DNA of 64,000 bases from Hyposmocoma kahamanoa (taxonomy: Eukaryota > Arthropoda > Insecta > Lepidoptera > Cosmopterigidae): NCBI RefSeq assembly GCF_003589595.1, contig NW_020653945.1, positions 6,582,631 to 6,646,630 on the forward strand, written 5' to 3'. Position 1 is the first letter of the stretch. Every line of letters begins with the position of its first letter. Shown in pieces: positions 1-9,471 of the stretch. The notes beneath the pieces were generated by a model. It had not been told where the DNA came from and ran no database searches. It worked only from the letters and a program-made list of their open reading frames with translations. A program made the translations under genes and the position numbers.

Positions 1-639
1 ACTACCTAACGCGTCATTCGTCTGGAACAAACAATTGTTTATATTAATATAATCTTTTATCCTTTTATGTATATTGTACAATCTTATATCATAAATTGTA
101 ATTTTGTATTTTGTTCCTAATAGTACAGAATGTTGTAATCGCACATCGCAGATATGATATTTTGCGAATCTGGTGTTTAGCGGATATGGTGTTTTAAGAA
201 TGTAATATCTTGAGAATGTGGTATCTTGCGAAAATGATATTTTGTGAACGTGTTGTCTTGCGAATATCATGTTTTACGAACATGATATTTAAAGAAAATG
301 ATATTCATCGACAAAGGCTCACAAACATTTTTCTAATTTGTGTCACAAACGAAATGCGCTGTAAATGGGTAAAGAATACAGAAACAAAAGACGATTGCAT
401 TTAGTTCGTTTTTTAAGTATTTTCAACCAGTTTACATTAGTGATCGAACTTCTTGGTGCTACATTTTTAAAAAAAATTTCTGTTAGTAATTAGCATAGAT
501 AATATATTAAATAAAAATAGGTGAGTCGTTCCTACGATTACAGTGAAATCTTTTTAATTTTTTTATTACTCTAGTTTTTCTATATTCTTTGATAATTTAA
601 AGGTAATCATTTTTATAGTTATTAAAAGTGTTTATATAC
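1..639. other. cac intron, 3' part, running off the left edge
   Basis: This AT-rich sequence follows the donor site of the pore-loop exon. The next cac exon, expected to encode the rest of IS6, is not present, so it must lie left of the window. The only structure seen is the minisatellite at 155-314, listed separately. The small plus-strand frame at 210-404 is made from that repeat. Confidence 0.6.
155..314. repeat. 16-bp minisatellite, about 10 degenerate units
   Basis: Ten consecutive 16-base units can be read with no indel, starting at 155, 171, 187, 203, 219, 235, 251, 267, 283 and 299. They follow a consensus close to TGATATTTTGCGAATA. Adjacent units differ at several positions, so the array is old. 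It lies in the cac intron that follows the pore-loop exon. Confidence 0.8.
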
Positions 640-860
640 CCAATAGAGAATGGCAGTCCAGCCCTCCATGGTGATGCACTGGAAGACGGTAAGCATGGCG
701 AAGCCGATGTTATCGAAGGACGTGATGCCTCTGTTTGGCCCCTCCCACTTCTCCAAGCACGTGCTTTCCTCATATTTGCAGACTTTTGCTCCGAACGGCG
801 CTAACGTCTCGTTGTCTGCATTACAAGGCGTGGCAACTTCGCCCTCTGGACTTATTTCAC
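640..860 (-). CDS. cac: cacophony exon: domain I pore loop (Cav2 alpha-1)
   Basis: This exon encodes the extracellular turret and pore helix of domain I of the presynaptic Cav2 calcium channel. The acceptor (AACAG) precedes 860 and the donor GTATAT starts at 639. The exon carries 2 bases completing a split codon plus 73 codons, and it ends in phase 0. The turret contains TPCNADN and [11 protein letters not shown]. The pore contains [20 protein letters not shown] followed by [10 protein letters not shown]. The glutamate of MEGW is the domain I member of the EEEE selectivity filter. The [11 protein letters not shown] wording fits insect Cav2 (cacophony) and not Cav1. Known in the family: Cav2 channels drive synaptic transmitter release. 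Inferred: the next exon, off the window, continues IS6. No frameshift or stop was seen. Confidence 0.95.
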
Positions 861-1115
861 CTGTTGGAATTACGTTTTTATTGAATTTTAAAAACAAACA
901 GTAAAGGCAACAATACATAGTTTAACAGCTTCGCCATTTTTTTGAAAGATTATGTCATTGTGATTACGTCATTAGCGTAAATACACAAAATTCGTAACAG
1001 TAAAGGTACGAGTAAAAAATAGAATTGTGTTATGTTAAACCTGTTGAAATTTTTCAAAGACTTAAAATATTTTGATACAAATGACCCAATGAAAATTAAA
1101 ACTTCTAGTTTCTTA

Positions 1116-1275
1116 CAATTATTAATACAAAGATGGAACACTAAGGAAAAATTCCTTCTTTTTTCTTTCTTTGGCATACCATCTAACACGGTTTGCTAGA
1201 GGACGCTGGTTCGTATCCAGCCGGATCGAAGGATTTTTTTCTTAGCGATTTAATATAAATAGTATTAATAATTAC
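1116..1275 (+). repeat. Family E element (tRNA-like core between inverted ends)
   Basis: The left end reads ATTATTAATACAAAGATGG and the right end is close to its reverse complement (AGTATTAATAATTAC). Between them lies a T-arm-like piece, GCTGGTTCGTATCCAGC, followed by CGGATCGAAGG. The same layout recurs at 62849-62975 and 13342-13525. The tRNA-like head is incomplete here. It sits in the intron between the cac pore-loop and IS5 exons. Confidence 0.5.
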
Positions 1276-1466
1276 ACAAAAACAATAATATCATGATGAA
1301 ACATAGTGATATTCAATAAAAGATTGAAACTTCTTTAAATTCTCATTATCTTAGTATATCGTTTTGGGAAATCAATAACAAGTAAGACGTAAGAACATAT
1401 CAGATCACATAAACAAGAAGACGGATCTAGAATGTGTCAGATAGTACAACAAAAACTTAAAAGTTT

Positions 1467-1570
1467 AAAACCCGAACTCAAAGTAATGCTTACATTACTG
1501 TTTGGCGGTAGAAACAGGCAAGGTGGCAGTACTTCCCTGGACGAACGCTTTCACAAGGAGTTCTACTGCC
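1467..1570 (-). repeat. Family A SINE-like repeat, 5' part only
   Basis: Read on the minus strand, this matches the first ~105 bp of family A (see 40614-40858): the TAGTAGAACTCCTTGTGAAAG head, the CCAGGGAAGTACTGCCACC segment and the CCGCCAAACAGTAATG segment. The 3' two thirds, including the hairpin, are absent. Confidence 0.7.
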
Positions 1571-2589
1571 ATTAAAATTATATAATGTTTCTTGTGACTG
1601 TGATAATAATTAACTGTAATACAAATTCTGTAAAATACGCCAAGAAGATTGTCACGTAGTATAAATGAGAACAAGTAGGGCAACTCCTGCCGTGTTCGGA
1701 GGTGTAGGGTTGTTACTTTATTATATATTTGATTCATAATTTGAAAAAATTATAGTGTTCATCGTAGTATTCTCGTGTTATATTGAATTAACCTTTATTA
1801 CATGCAGTAGGTACTTACTTACGTATTGATATTTTTATACCAACATCGCGGATTGGTGTCTTAATTATGGAGTATGATTATGAAATAGAAGTAAAATGTT
1901 GAGCAATTCTGAATTTGAGACACTGTTATTGAAACTACCACTATAATAATATATGTATAATAATAACATATTTATTCAGATAATAAATAATAACAATAAA
2001 CACGTCTACTATTTGCTGTCATTTTTTAAACATCGAGCGATCGCTTCAATTCTATTATAAATGGTGCATGTGACGACTCGCGCTATGCAACGTTAGCGCA
2101 CAGCGAGATTATGCGGATGTGTGCATTTGCACTATTATTTATTATTATTATTTACTATTATTTATTATATATTATTTATTGTTATAAATATAAAAATACA
2201 CGAGACTTAACTTGCACGTTGTAGATAAAAAAAATGCAAACATATTTTACGAAACGTGGTTTTAATGAGTGTTTTTACTTTATAATCAAAACTTGCATAG
2301 CTATAATTTAAGTTTTTCAAGCTTTTTTGTATGTACTTCCGCTAATGGCAAAATTAAACCCAGGAATATTTCAGCAGAAAACACCTACTTACATTTGTTC
2401 ATAAATTTAGGTAAATTTATTACGTTTTGTAAAAAGTCATGGAACAAAGTTGTTGGCTTCTGATGTTAGTAATATTGTCCTGCGAGGTTGTTAGTATTTT
2501 ACAAATAACTATGTGTAAACAAATAGTGAACAAATATAGATTAAAATTATAAATATAATTTGATAGAAATCTCCTAAAGGCCACACTTT
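1571..2589. other. cac intron without recognisable gene
   Basis: AT-rich intron between the pore-loop and IS5 exons. A TTA/TTTA-rich low-complexity run covers about 2132-2195. Short plus-strand frames here (for example 2269-2463) show no family resemblance. Nothing else was recognised. Confidence 0.5.
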
Positions 2590-2841
2590 CACCTTACCTA
2601 TTTCTGCCCCCAAGCAGTAATGTCAGCATTATTGCGCTCCGGTTTTGAAGGATGAGGATGCTGGTAAAATTACAGACAAATTGGACTTGTCAACTTATGT
2701 CTCAGAGTGATGGGTGCAGTGTCAGTGCTCCTCGGATCTTTATGATTCTGAGTAGCACTGCAACTGTTATGGACAGGCGTGTCGCTTACCATCAGGCGCA
2801 CGATTTATTCGTCCTATCACTTGGTATTGTAAAAAAAAAAT
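2590..2841 (+). repeat. Family A SINE-like repeat, nearly full 3' part
   Basis: This copy begins at the ACCTTACCTATTTCTGC segment and ends in a poly-A run after TTGGTATTGT. The internal hairpin arms are at 2722-2729 and 2754-2761. Compared with the other copies, the inner C-G pair has become T-A on both arms. Confidence 0.8.
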
Positions 2842-3333
2842 ATTAAGGTCACGAGAGAAACTATTACCACGCAAATGAACAAAGTACTTACGTAATTCAA
2901 TAAATCAATTAGATAAAGTAATTTTTCAAATACTATATATGAAACTACAATTTTTAGTTGAAGTTTGCTTACCTATAAACATTGCAAAATACGAACCAGA
3001 ATCGTCTGTGGAAAATGTATCCATGGCTGTTTATTATTAATTAGTTCGTTAATTTAAAGTTTAGTGCTGGCTGATAAAATGTGGTAATGGCAAACGAAGT
3101 TGTAGTACAGTTTCATCTATATCAACATTATTTATAGGTATCTGATGCAGTGGTGGTGTCTTTATCGTCTTCCGATGAAACTTAAAACTTTTCAAACTAA
3201 CTTTGTTCCAATAGTTTCGTTAAGGAAATTGGTTCGTTCCCTGTTCACAATTAATGTTGTTACTTTGTATACTTGTCGGTTTTGAATTTTCAGAACGTGT
3301 ATTTGAAATTAAAGTTCTTTGGTTCTTATGGCA

Positions 3334-3568
3334 ATATGCACGATCAGGAGGAAACAAGATGAGGAGTTAACAGGTTAGCGTAGGATGTACGTGACGAGAA
3401 GAATGAAATGTGACGAGAAGAGTGTTAGATATGAATATCGAGGGATAAAAGGGGAGAGAAAGGCCAAAGAAAAGGTCGGTACAACATGGAAGAAAAATAC
3501 ATGTTTTGCCGACCCCACCTAGCGTGAAATAAGGACAGGAAGAAGGAGATTGCTATATGCACGATCAG
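3334..3568 (+). mobile_element. 5'-truncated RTE-like LINE 3' end with 14-bp target duplication
   Basis: A perfect 14-base direct repeat, ATATGCACGATCAG, occurs at 3334-3347 and 3555-3568. Between the copies is a 207 bp segment that matches the 3' end of the RTE-like fragment at 8930-9385. Shared landmarks are AAGATGAGGAGT, TGTGACGAGAAGAGT, AAGGCCAAAGAAAAG and CCTAGCGTG...AAGGACAGGAAGAAG. The layout is that of a target-primed insertion truncated at its 5' end. Confidence 0.8.
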
Positions 3569-4014
3569 CAGAAACACGGTTAACGATGGCTTGTTACGTT
3601 TTTGTCGCCTATACGCACTGACTTACAAATAAACTATACGTGATATTTAATCTCGTCTCGTAATATCTGTGACTGCGTTGATTCTGCCTGTGGTTTATTT
3701 TTATCCAGAAAGCAATCTTGCACAGCTACTACTATTATGATAGTGAGGTTATGCCCCTAAAATAGACTTTTAAAGGCGCTATTGACATTTTATGAAATGT
3801 GTAATTTGGTACCGTAGTTTTAGAAAAAAAACTTACTAATTTAAAATTGCTCCAGTTAGATAACTGGATAAGGCCACGTTGAAGCAACATACGCTGGTTC
3901 GTACCCAGTCGGACCAAAGGCATGTTTGTTCCCCTTACAAAACCAATATGGCGGGCCGGTATTGTACGTAAATACCTACGTCGTGATATTCAATAAAAAT
4001 AAAATATTACTTAC
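3569..4014. other. cac intron with a family E-like fragment
   Basis: The only recognisable piece is at about 3893-3925. It carries ACGCTGGTTCGTACCCAGTC, which resembles the T-arm region of family E at 1185-1240. The rest is unremarkable intron leading into the donor side of the IS5 exon, whose donor GTAAGTAAT begins at 4014. Confidence 0.4.
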
Positions 4015-4170
4015 TAATATCTTCTAAACTATAACAAGTCTTATGCAGCGCCCCGGAATAGAACTCCAGGCCGATAATGGCGAAGATGACAATCGCGAAA
4101 AGCACCAGGAGGCCGATCTGCAGCAGTGGCGCCATCGCCTTGATTATGGACTTCAGGACCACCTGCAGGC
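4015..4170 (-). CDS. cac: cacophony exon: domain I S4-S5 linker and IS5
   Basis: The exon starts after TGATGTAG with two bases (GC) that complete a serine codon split with either IS4 exon. It ends in ATT A before GTAAGTAAT, so one base passes to the pore-loop exon. The protein runs [20 protein letters not shown], then [20 protein letters not shown], then [11 protein letters not shown]. These are the amphipathic S4-S5 linker that couples the voltage sensor to the gate and the IS5 pore-lining helix, with the start of the turret. The length of 156 nt (2 + 51 codons + 1) keeps frame with both neighbours. The wording is typical of insect Cav2. The gene identity is seen in sequence; the role comes from family knowledge. 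Confidence 0.94.
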
Positions 4171-5269
4171 CTACATCACAAAATTGTTTGTAATATAGTA
4201 ACTGGCAAAGAAATCGAAAATATTCGTGTCTGTAAGTAGCTTTATCTTTACCCTTTGCAGGTTATTAAAGGATTTGTTATTTATAGATACGAAATAGAGC
4301 TATTTATTTCAATAAAGAAAAGCTACTATTAAATATGTGCCGAATATATTCGATTTCTAAAAACTAACAGCTGAGGAAGAATTAAGTGCTCTTGAAAATT
4401 CGAATGCAACGTCTATACATCTTATTACTTTTATTTTTAACAGATTCAAATCTTCGAAAAACGTTACATCTGAGTGCAGATGATTACACAATGACAGCGT
4501 TTATTTCATCAATTATTGACCATTACCAATTGAGTGTCATTTTACTTAACGTTTATATATAATACTTAATACACACACACTTAATACTGACATTGTACAA
4601 TCTTAACACAAAAGGTAAAGGTAAGGGTGTTAGACGAATTGACAGATTAAATTGTTTTGATACAAGGTTGGTATTATAGTTACATAAACTAATTATAATG
4701 AAACTTTGACTGCATTTTTAGGATGTTTTAATCATCGCAAAAGAGGTTTGGGGCATTAAAATTAATTATGTACATAGTTATGACAAAGAAAAAAAATGAC
4801 AGACAAAAATCTAGGAACAAGAACAACAATATGAATGATAAACTTGACAAAGTCAATGAACATGGACAGGAAAGAGTCGTGCAACATTACGAGTGCTACG
4901 TGAAATTTGCTGTTGTATAATTTTATTCCATTGAACATTATATGTATTAAAACTCTATATCAAAAACGAAATTATGAAATAAAGTGAACAAAAACTTCTA
5001 ATAAACCGATTTTTTTTTGGTATGTTAATGTTAAAATGTTCAAAACTTTTAATTTATATTTTGATAATAAATCTGCCGTGTGTGGTATTAAATACAAAAG
5101 ACATCAATATATTTATAATAATAATAAGTGATGTAATTGCAGCAGATAACTTTATAAAACTAGAGACATCTCCGAACTCTGCTCTTCTGCACTGAGATTT
5201 AAGAATAAATCTAAACAACAGCGTCTATTCTAATGAGCTATAGCTAAACTAGAATGTTCTAGAACTCAC
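4171..5269. other. cac intron between IS4 exon b and IS5
   Basis: A 1099 bp AT-rich intron. No ORF, repeat family or RNA was recognised. Confidence 0.6.
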
Positions 5270-5367
5270 TAGGAACGCCCGATACTAATTTAAGGGGCCT
5301 CAGCACCCTAATGGCACGCAAGGTCCTGAAGTCGACGTCGGGCGCGACCGGCAGCTGCGTGATGATA
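5270..5367 (-). CDS. cac: cacophony alternative IS4 exon, version b (98 nt)
   Basis: This encodes the domain I voltage-sensor helix and is the downstream member of a pair. The acceptor is TTTGGCAG before 5367 and the donor GTGAGT begins at 5269. It supplies the last base of a glycine codon and then reads IITQLPVAPDVDFRTLRAIR followed by VLRPLKLVSGVPS, with the serine split to the next exon. The S4 charges seen are R, R, R, R and K, with a glycine after LVS as in vertebrate Cav2. It aligns along its length with 6066-6166 but is one codon shorter and differs most at the S3-S4 end. Known in the family: Drosophila cac has two mutually exclusive IS4 exons. Inferred: this is the counterpart of one of them. 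Confidence 0.92.
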
Positions 5368-6065
5368 CTGCCAAACACACGACAATCGATACTATCTTCG
5401 ACTAGCTGCTAGCTTGCTGCTACAAAGAATGTGCTTGCTCAACACGCTAGACACTGGATCCGATAAAAGAAGAAACGAGACTTTTTGTTCTCGTAAGATT
5501 TAAGCGATCTTTTTTGTTATTTAAATTCGCGAAATATTGAAAAAGCACAATCTCGATTACATAAAATATGACAAATGAACCACTAGCTCCATCGCTACGA
5601 TCGACGGTCTAAATATTCATGTAAATGTCTAACAAAGTTATTCACTCACTTAAACTAACCACACGTTATAATTACGTTGTTTAATCTAAAGAATACGATA
5701 TTTATTCACACCTAAGTCATTATTTACTAATTGCTTACGAATTACCAGTTTTAAATTTGTCATACCTACACATTACATAAATATTAGCAAATATTTTACT
5801 ATTATGCAACACGTAGCCGAAATTCAAACATTAAAGAACATTTTCAATAATTATAACAAAATTAATTAATAATTGTAAACAACAATATTGTTCTAGCATG
5901 AAATTTTAAACGCTACGTTTTTAAAACTATTGAAGGACTATTATTGAAAACTAGCGTTCGAGAAAAATCTACATTTGAAATTTGAATTTGAAATTCTAGC
6001 GAATAACGTTCTATACAACATAAGGTAGATATTATGTGAACTGTTCGCCAATTACTGTGAATTAC
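5368..6065. other. Intron separating the two alternative IS4 exons
   Basis: A 698 bp AT-rich interval. It would be the natural place for docking or competing RNA structures that enforce exon choice, but I could not identify a clear complementary pair by eye. No repeat family was recognised. Confidence 0.5.
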
Positions 6066-6166
6066 TTGGTATCCGCGAGACGAGCTTGAGCGGTCGCAGC
6101 ACTCTGAAGGAGCGCAGCATTCGCAGGTCAACATCCACGTTGTATTCGGCGAATATCGTCATCGAC
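6066..6166 (-). CDS. cac: cacophony alternative IS4 exon, version a (101 nt)
   Basis: This is the upstream member of the IS4 pair. The acceptor is AAAACTAG before 6166 and the donor GTAATT begins at 6065. After completing a glycine codon it reads SMTIFAEYNVDVDLRMLRSF, then RVLRPLKLVSRIPS with the serine split. The S4 repeats give R, R, R, R and K, plus an extra arginine where exon b has glycine (LVSR versus LVSG). The S3-S4 loop (FAEYNVD) also differs completely. Exons a and b have the same entry and exit phase (101 and 98 nt, both 2 modulo 3). Using both, or neither, shifts the frame of the IS5 exon. Expected effect, by family knowledge: the choice tunes activation voltage. Confidence 0.92.
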
Positions 6167-6462
6167 CTAGTTTTTGTCATCGGATATACAATAACATTCA
6201 ACAAAATCCGTTTTCTCACACCTACATCTATCACCAATTGGGCCGAATTGGTCTTTATCTTTGTGAAGCGATTTTTTTAATTTGTTTTGGAATGAACTAC
6301 AATTTTCTCGTACTTCAAACGTGGTGGCAATTGTTTTACTCAAAAACATTAATTATAAAAAGTTTGTTGTGTAAAAAACCAATATTATCTAGAAAACCGC
6401 CACAAAGTTTGAAAAATCATTTCTAATATTAAGCATTAGCAAAAAATTCAAAAACAACTTAC

Positions 6463-6602
6463 CCAGTTACAACAACGAAAAAATCCATGATGTTCCAAAC
6501 GTTCCTAAGATACGATCCCCTGTGTAAAACAAAACCTAAGGCTAATATTTTCAACGAGGCTTCTACACAAAATATTCCTAAAAAGTACGCCTCGGTCGCT
6601 TC
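6463..6602 (-). CDS. cac: cacophony exon: domain I S2-S3
   Basis: The acceptor is TTGTTACAG before 6602 and the donor GTAAGT begins at 6462. It has 46 codons plus 2 bases (GG) that are completed by the first base of either IS4 exon to make glycine. The protein reads [20 protein letters not shown], then [14 protein letters not shown], then [13 protein letters not shown]. It covers IS2, the S2-S3 loop and IS3, including the conserved acidic residues of the sensor in FCVEASLK and NIMDFF. Codons are intact. It follows the IS1 exon across a 772 bp intron. Confidence 0.95.
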
Positions 6603-6941
6603 CTGTAACAAAGGAAATAAATTGATTCAAAAGTTGTTCAAAAAGAGTTCTAGATCAAAACAGAATACAGATTAATTCATGAAAAACGCCCAGAATTAGT
6701 GAACTAAGTGTCGTACCTATTTCATCATGATAATGTCAAATAAGCTGGCAAAATCTTTTGCCAACGTAATGTTAATTTAAAATTTTTTAAATACCTGAAT
6801 AAGAGTATTATTTATTAGCCTATTTTACAATTTTGTGATATGAAATATATATGTACACTTCACATTAATTTAAATTAAAAAAATACATGAATAGACTGCT
6901 TTGACGAATGGCAGATTACACTTGCCACCGTAAAAAAGGTT

Positions 6942-7232
6942 TAACCGACTTCAAAGAAAGGAGGGTCTTAATTCGACTATTTTTTGTATCGCGCTGTGTA
7001 TACACACAACGCGGTTACTCCGACAATTGTGACTAGATTTGGATGATTCTTTTTTTGTTGAAAATGGGGTACCTCAGTAGAATGGGACCATTCAAATTTG
7101 TAGAAAATATTCCACCTTTAGGTGGCAAATTAGGGGATCAATCCGATTTATTGGATTTCATTCACTTTCCGTTAACCGATTTCAATAAAATTTGGTAAAT
7201 AGATCTAATTTCACCAACTTTTGAGGTTCAAA
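6942..7232 (+). repeat. Family G element (TIR ACCGACTTC type)
   Basis: It starts AACCGACTTCAAAGAAAGGAG, carries the internal block AAAATATTCCACCT...GGTGGCAAA...GGGGAT and the block AACCGATTTCAATAAAA, and ends near TTGAGGTTC. Related copies are at 21143-21395, 30511-30781 and 35466-35695. The outer ends are roughly inverted (ACCGACTTC versus GAGGTCGGT in the better copies), which suggests a MITE-like DNA element. It sits in the cac intron between the IS1 and IS2-S3 exons. Confidence 0.65.
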
Positions 7233-7374
7233 ATTCAAAAAATTATAACTTTTAAAAAAGTTATTATTTTTAACAATTTTTAATAGTGCAGTGACTATTA
7301 TTAATATAAATAGAATTGCACTCAATATTTGCCTAATTATGAAATAAGCTAAGTAATGTAAAGAATGTATTTAC

Positions 7375-7507
7375 CAGATTCTGTGCTAAGATGGTCTTGT
7401 CGCCGTTGGGCAAATGCTCCTCCAGCGCCAGCACCACGCAGTTGGCGATGATGGTAAGCAGCACCGCGTACTCGAAGGGCGGCCACTCGATGATAAACTT
7501 TGTATAC
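7375..7507 (-). CDS. cac: cacophony exon: domain I S1
   Basis: The acceptor is GAATTTCAG before 7507 and the donor GTAAAT begins at 7374. One base completes the lysine codon split with the N-terminal exon, followed by 44 full codons. The protein reads [20 protein letters not shown], then [20 protein letters not shown], then AQNL. This is the IS1 helix with its cytoplasmic approach. [17 protein letters not shown] is a Cav2 signature; Cav1 has a different EW-PFEW form. The S1-S2 loop EEHLPNGDK is characteristic of insect cac. Confidence 0.95.
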
Positions 7508-7595
7508 CTGAAATTCACAACAGTTGCGTTTCAATTTTGTATATTATATAGTTTTACTAATACATATACATTTACTCATGCTTATTATCATTAGT

Positions 7596-7742
7596 TGCCT
7601 CCGTGGCCGAACGTTTACCATGCCGAACTGCCACACAGAGGTCACAGGTTTGATTCCTGAGCCAGGAGAAATATTTGAACGGCCTACATTTATTTATCTC
7701 GTGAGTTTGGATATAATTTGTGGTCGTCTTTGAATGTGTGTT
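7596..7742 (+). repeat. Family B tRNA-derived SINE
   Basis: The head reads TGCCTCCGTGGCCGAACG, followed by TGCCACACAGAGGTCACAGG and a B-box-like GGTTTGATTCC. The body is GGCCTACATTTATTT...CTCGTGAGTTTGG. The 3' end is truncated. It inserted in the cac intron 5' of the IS1 exon, on the strand opposite to cac. Confidence 0.75.
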
Positions 7743-8387
7743 AATTGTATACTATTAAACTGAAAATTACATGTCACATTGATAAATTCACCAATATTTC
7801 CATTAGAAAAATACAGATTTCTCAGAAAAACAGCACTATATGAACCGCGTATTACTTTGTTCGTTTGTTCGTTAACATACAATTCTTTTCTCATTATAAT
7901 AAATTGCTTCCTTTCTACAATACTTCATGCTCAGTCTGCAAGCTCATCGAAGCACATAATAAGATTGAAAATGAACGCTTATGCTCAAGTAGGTAATTAT
8001 TCCATCGCAACTCAATTTAGTGCATCTCTCGCTTCGAGTTTATTGAATTACAAACGACTATTATCTACCAATTTGAAACACATATGATGTGATAAATTCA
8101 TGGAGTAGACATTAACTTAATAGAAAATTGCCTCAACTAAGACACTTGTGACGATGCTCGGACCTCCTTCATCGTCATCCCACCTTTTTATCACACATTT
8201 TACTGATTCTTGGCTTGTTTTTAAAATTTTTAATTAAAAAAAAAATCTTTTTCTTCCACTATTCTTACGTTGGTTCGTTCGATCCGTCATTACTCCCATC
8301 AAAATTCTCGAAGCGAGAAGATGTGCTTATTAATCATCATGTAAAGCTCAACTTCACGTAATTTAACTGTTTTTAAAGCATTGGATA
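7743..8387. other. cac intron without recognisable gene
   Basis: Intron between the N-terminal and IS1 exons. A plus-strand frame at 7779-8087 has no recognisable domain and no codon signature. Nothing else was seen. Confidence 0.45.
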
Positions 8388-8793
8388 TACAGGACAGCAC
8401 TGCCACACTGAGGGTAAGTACCTTAAATACTGTACATAGAAAAATTTATTGAAGGAAGACTTCATTTTGATTTTAAAAACAATTCGAACTACATTCAAAG
8501 ATTTTTTAATTATCGCCTATCTGAATCGGGAATCGAAACCGCCAAATGTGAAAAAAACATCTGTAATTTTACTTTACTGATCGAAAGCCTCAATCATAAG
8601 GATTGTTTTCTCGTAACTAAAATAGTATCTTAAAGAAAAGGAAGACCATGGAATTTCTTGTTTTTCGCATTTGGCGTGCAACCTTTGAATGCAGTTCGAA
8701 TTGTTTTTAAAATCAAAATGAAGTGTTCTCTCAGTAAAATTTTCTATTTCAGGTACTTTCCTTCAGTGTGGCATAGTCACGGAACGCCCTGTA
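8388..8793. repeat. Foldback element with long inverted arms (TACAGG ends)
   Basis: The left end TACAGGACAGCACTGCCACA and the right end (reverse strand) TACAGGGCGTTCCGTGACTA are related. The arms re-align over TGCCACACTGA, AAGTACCT and CTTCATTTTGATTTTAAAAA, then CAATTCGAACT and CATTCAAAG. Arms exceed 100 bases with a central spacer of about 150. TA occurs at both borders. No coding sequence is inside. Confidence 0.65.
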
Positions 8794-8929
8794 TTTACGT
8801 ATAAATATTTCCATTCCCTTTTCTTTCCCTTTCATTTTCTACTTCTTGTAAATTTATGTGGACCGAGCCCTTCTTTTAGTTTCACTAAGGTTAAGCCACA
8901 CACTGTCTAATAAATAAACATATTCAAGT

Positions 8930-9385
8930 ACATATTTAGTAGTGATTAGACATGTCATACATACTGAATGGATCAGAATGTTGGGCGATGAAAAGGAAAA
9001 AAAAAATCGAAATGTGCATGCAGCGGAAATGCGCATGTTGAGAAGATTGCGTGTAGTGACGAGAAGGGATAAGATAAGGAATGAGTACATCAGGGGAAGT
9101 TTGAAAGCGGCGCCAGAGACGGAAAAGATGAGGAGTAATAGGTTAGCGTTGGTATGGACATATAATGCGGAGGGAAGAATGTCATGTGACGAGAAGAGTT
9201 TAAGGTATGAATGTAGATGAATATAAGGGGAAAGGAAGGCCAAAGAAAAGATGGATGGATTGTGTTAAAGATGACATGGGTAAGAAAGGTGTGAGTATAG
9301 ATGACGGCTGATAGGGGGAAGTGGAAGAAAAGTAAGTCATGTTGTGCCGACTCTACCTAGCGTGGGATAAGGACAGGAAGAAGAT
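8930..9385 (+). mobile_element. RTE-like LINE 3' end, decayed
   Basis: Translated in the plus frame around 8942-9220, it gives AAEMRMLRRLRVVTRRDKIR and then NEYIRGSLKAAPETEKMRSN. This is the familiar region downstream of the reverse transcriptase in RTE-type elements. The frame breaks after 9220 but the nucleotide similarity continues to GGATAAGGACAGGAAGAAG. It is 5' truncated with no RT core. It is the same subfamily as 3348-3554. The minus frame at 8854-9243 is its shadow. Confidence 0.7.
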
Positions 9386-9397
9386 GTACATATTTCG

Positions 9398-9471
9398 TAG
9401 GAGTAGAGCTCCTTGTGAAAGAGTGCGTCCAGGGAAGTACTGCAAATTTATCTATTTCTGCCGCGAAACGT
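9398..9471 (+). repeat. Family A SINE-like repeat, head only
   Basis: Only the first ~70 bp are present, AGTAGAGCTCCTTGTGAAAG through CTATTTCTGCCGC. It abuts the 3' end of the RTE fragment. Confidence 0.6.

Noticed and set aside
210..404. 64-codon plus-strand frame
   Set aside because: It is built from the 16-bp minisatellite and has no coding signature.
650..904. 84-codon plus-strand frame
   Set aside because: It is exactly antisense to the cac pore-loop exon and has no family resemblance.
6052..6349. Extended minus-strand frames around the IS4 exon
   Set aside because: Their ends run through the splice sites into introns. Only 6066-6166 is exon.
8854..9243. 129-codon minus-strand frame
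   Set aside because: It is antisense to the RTE-like fragment, whose plus-strand translation is recognisable.
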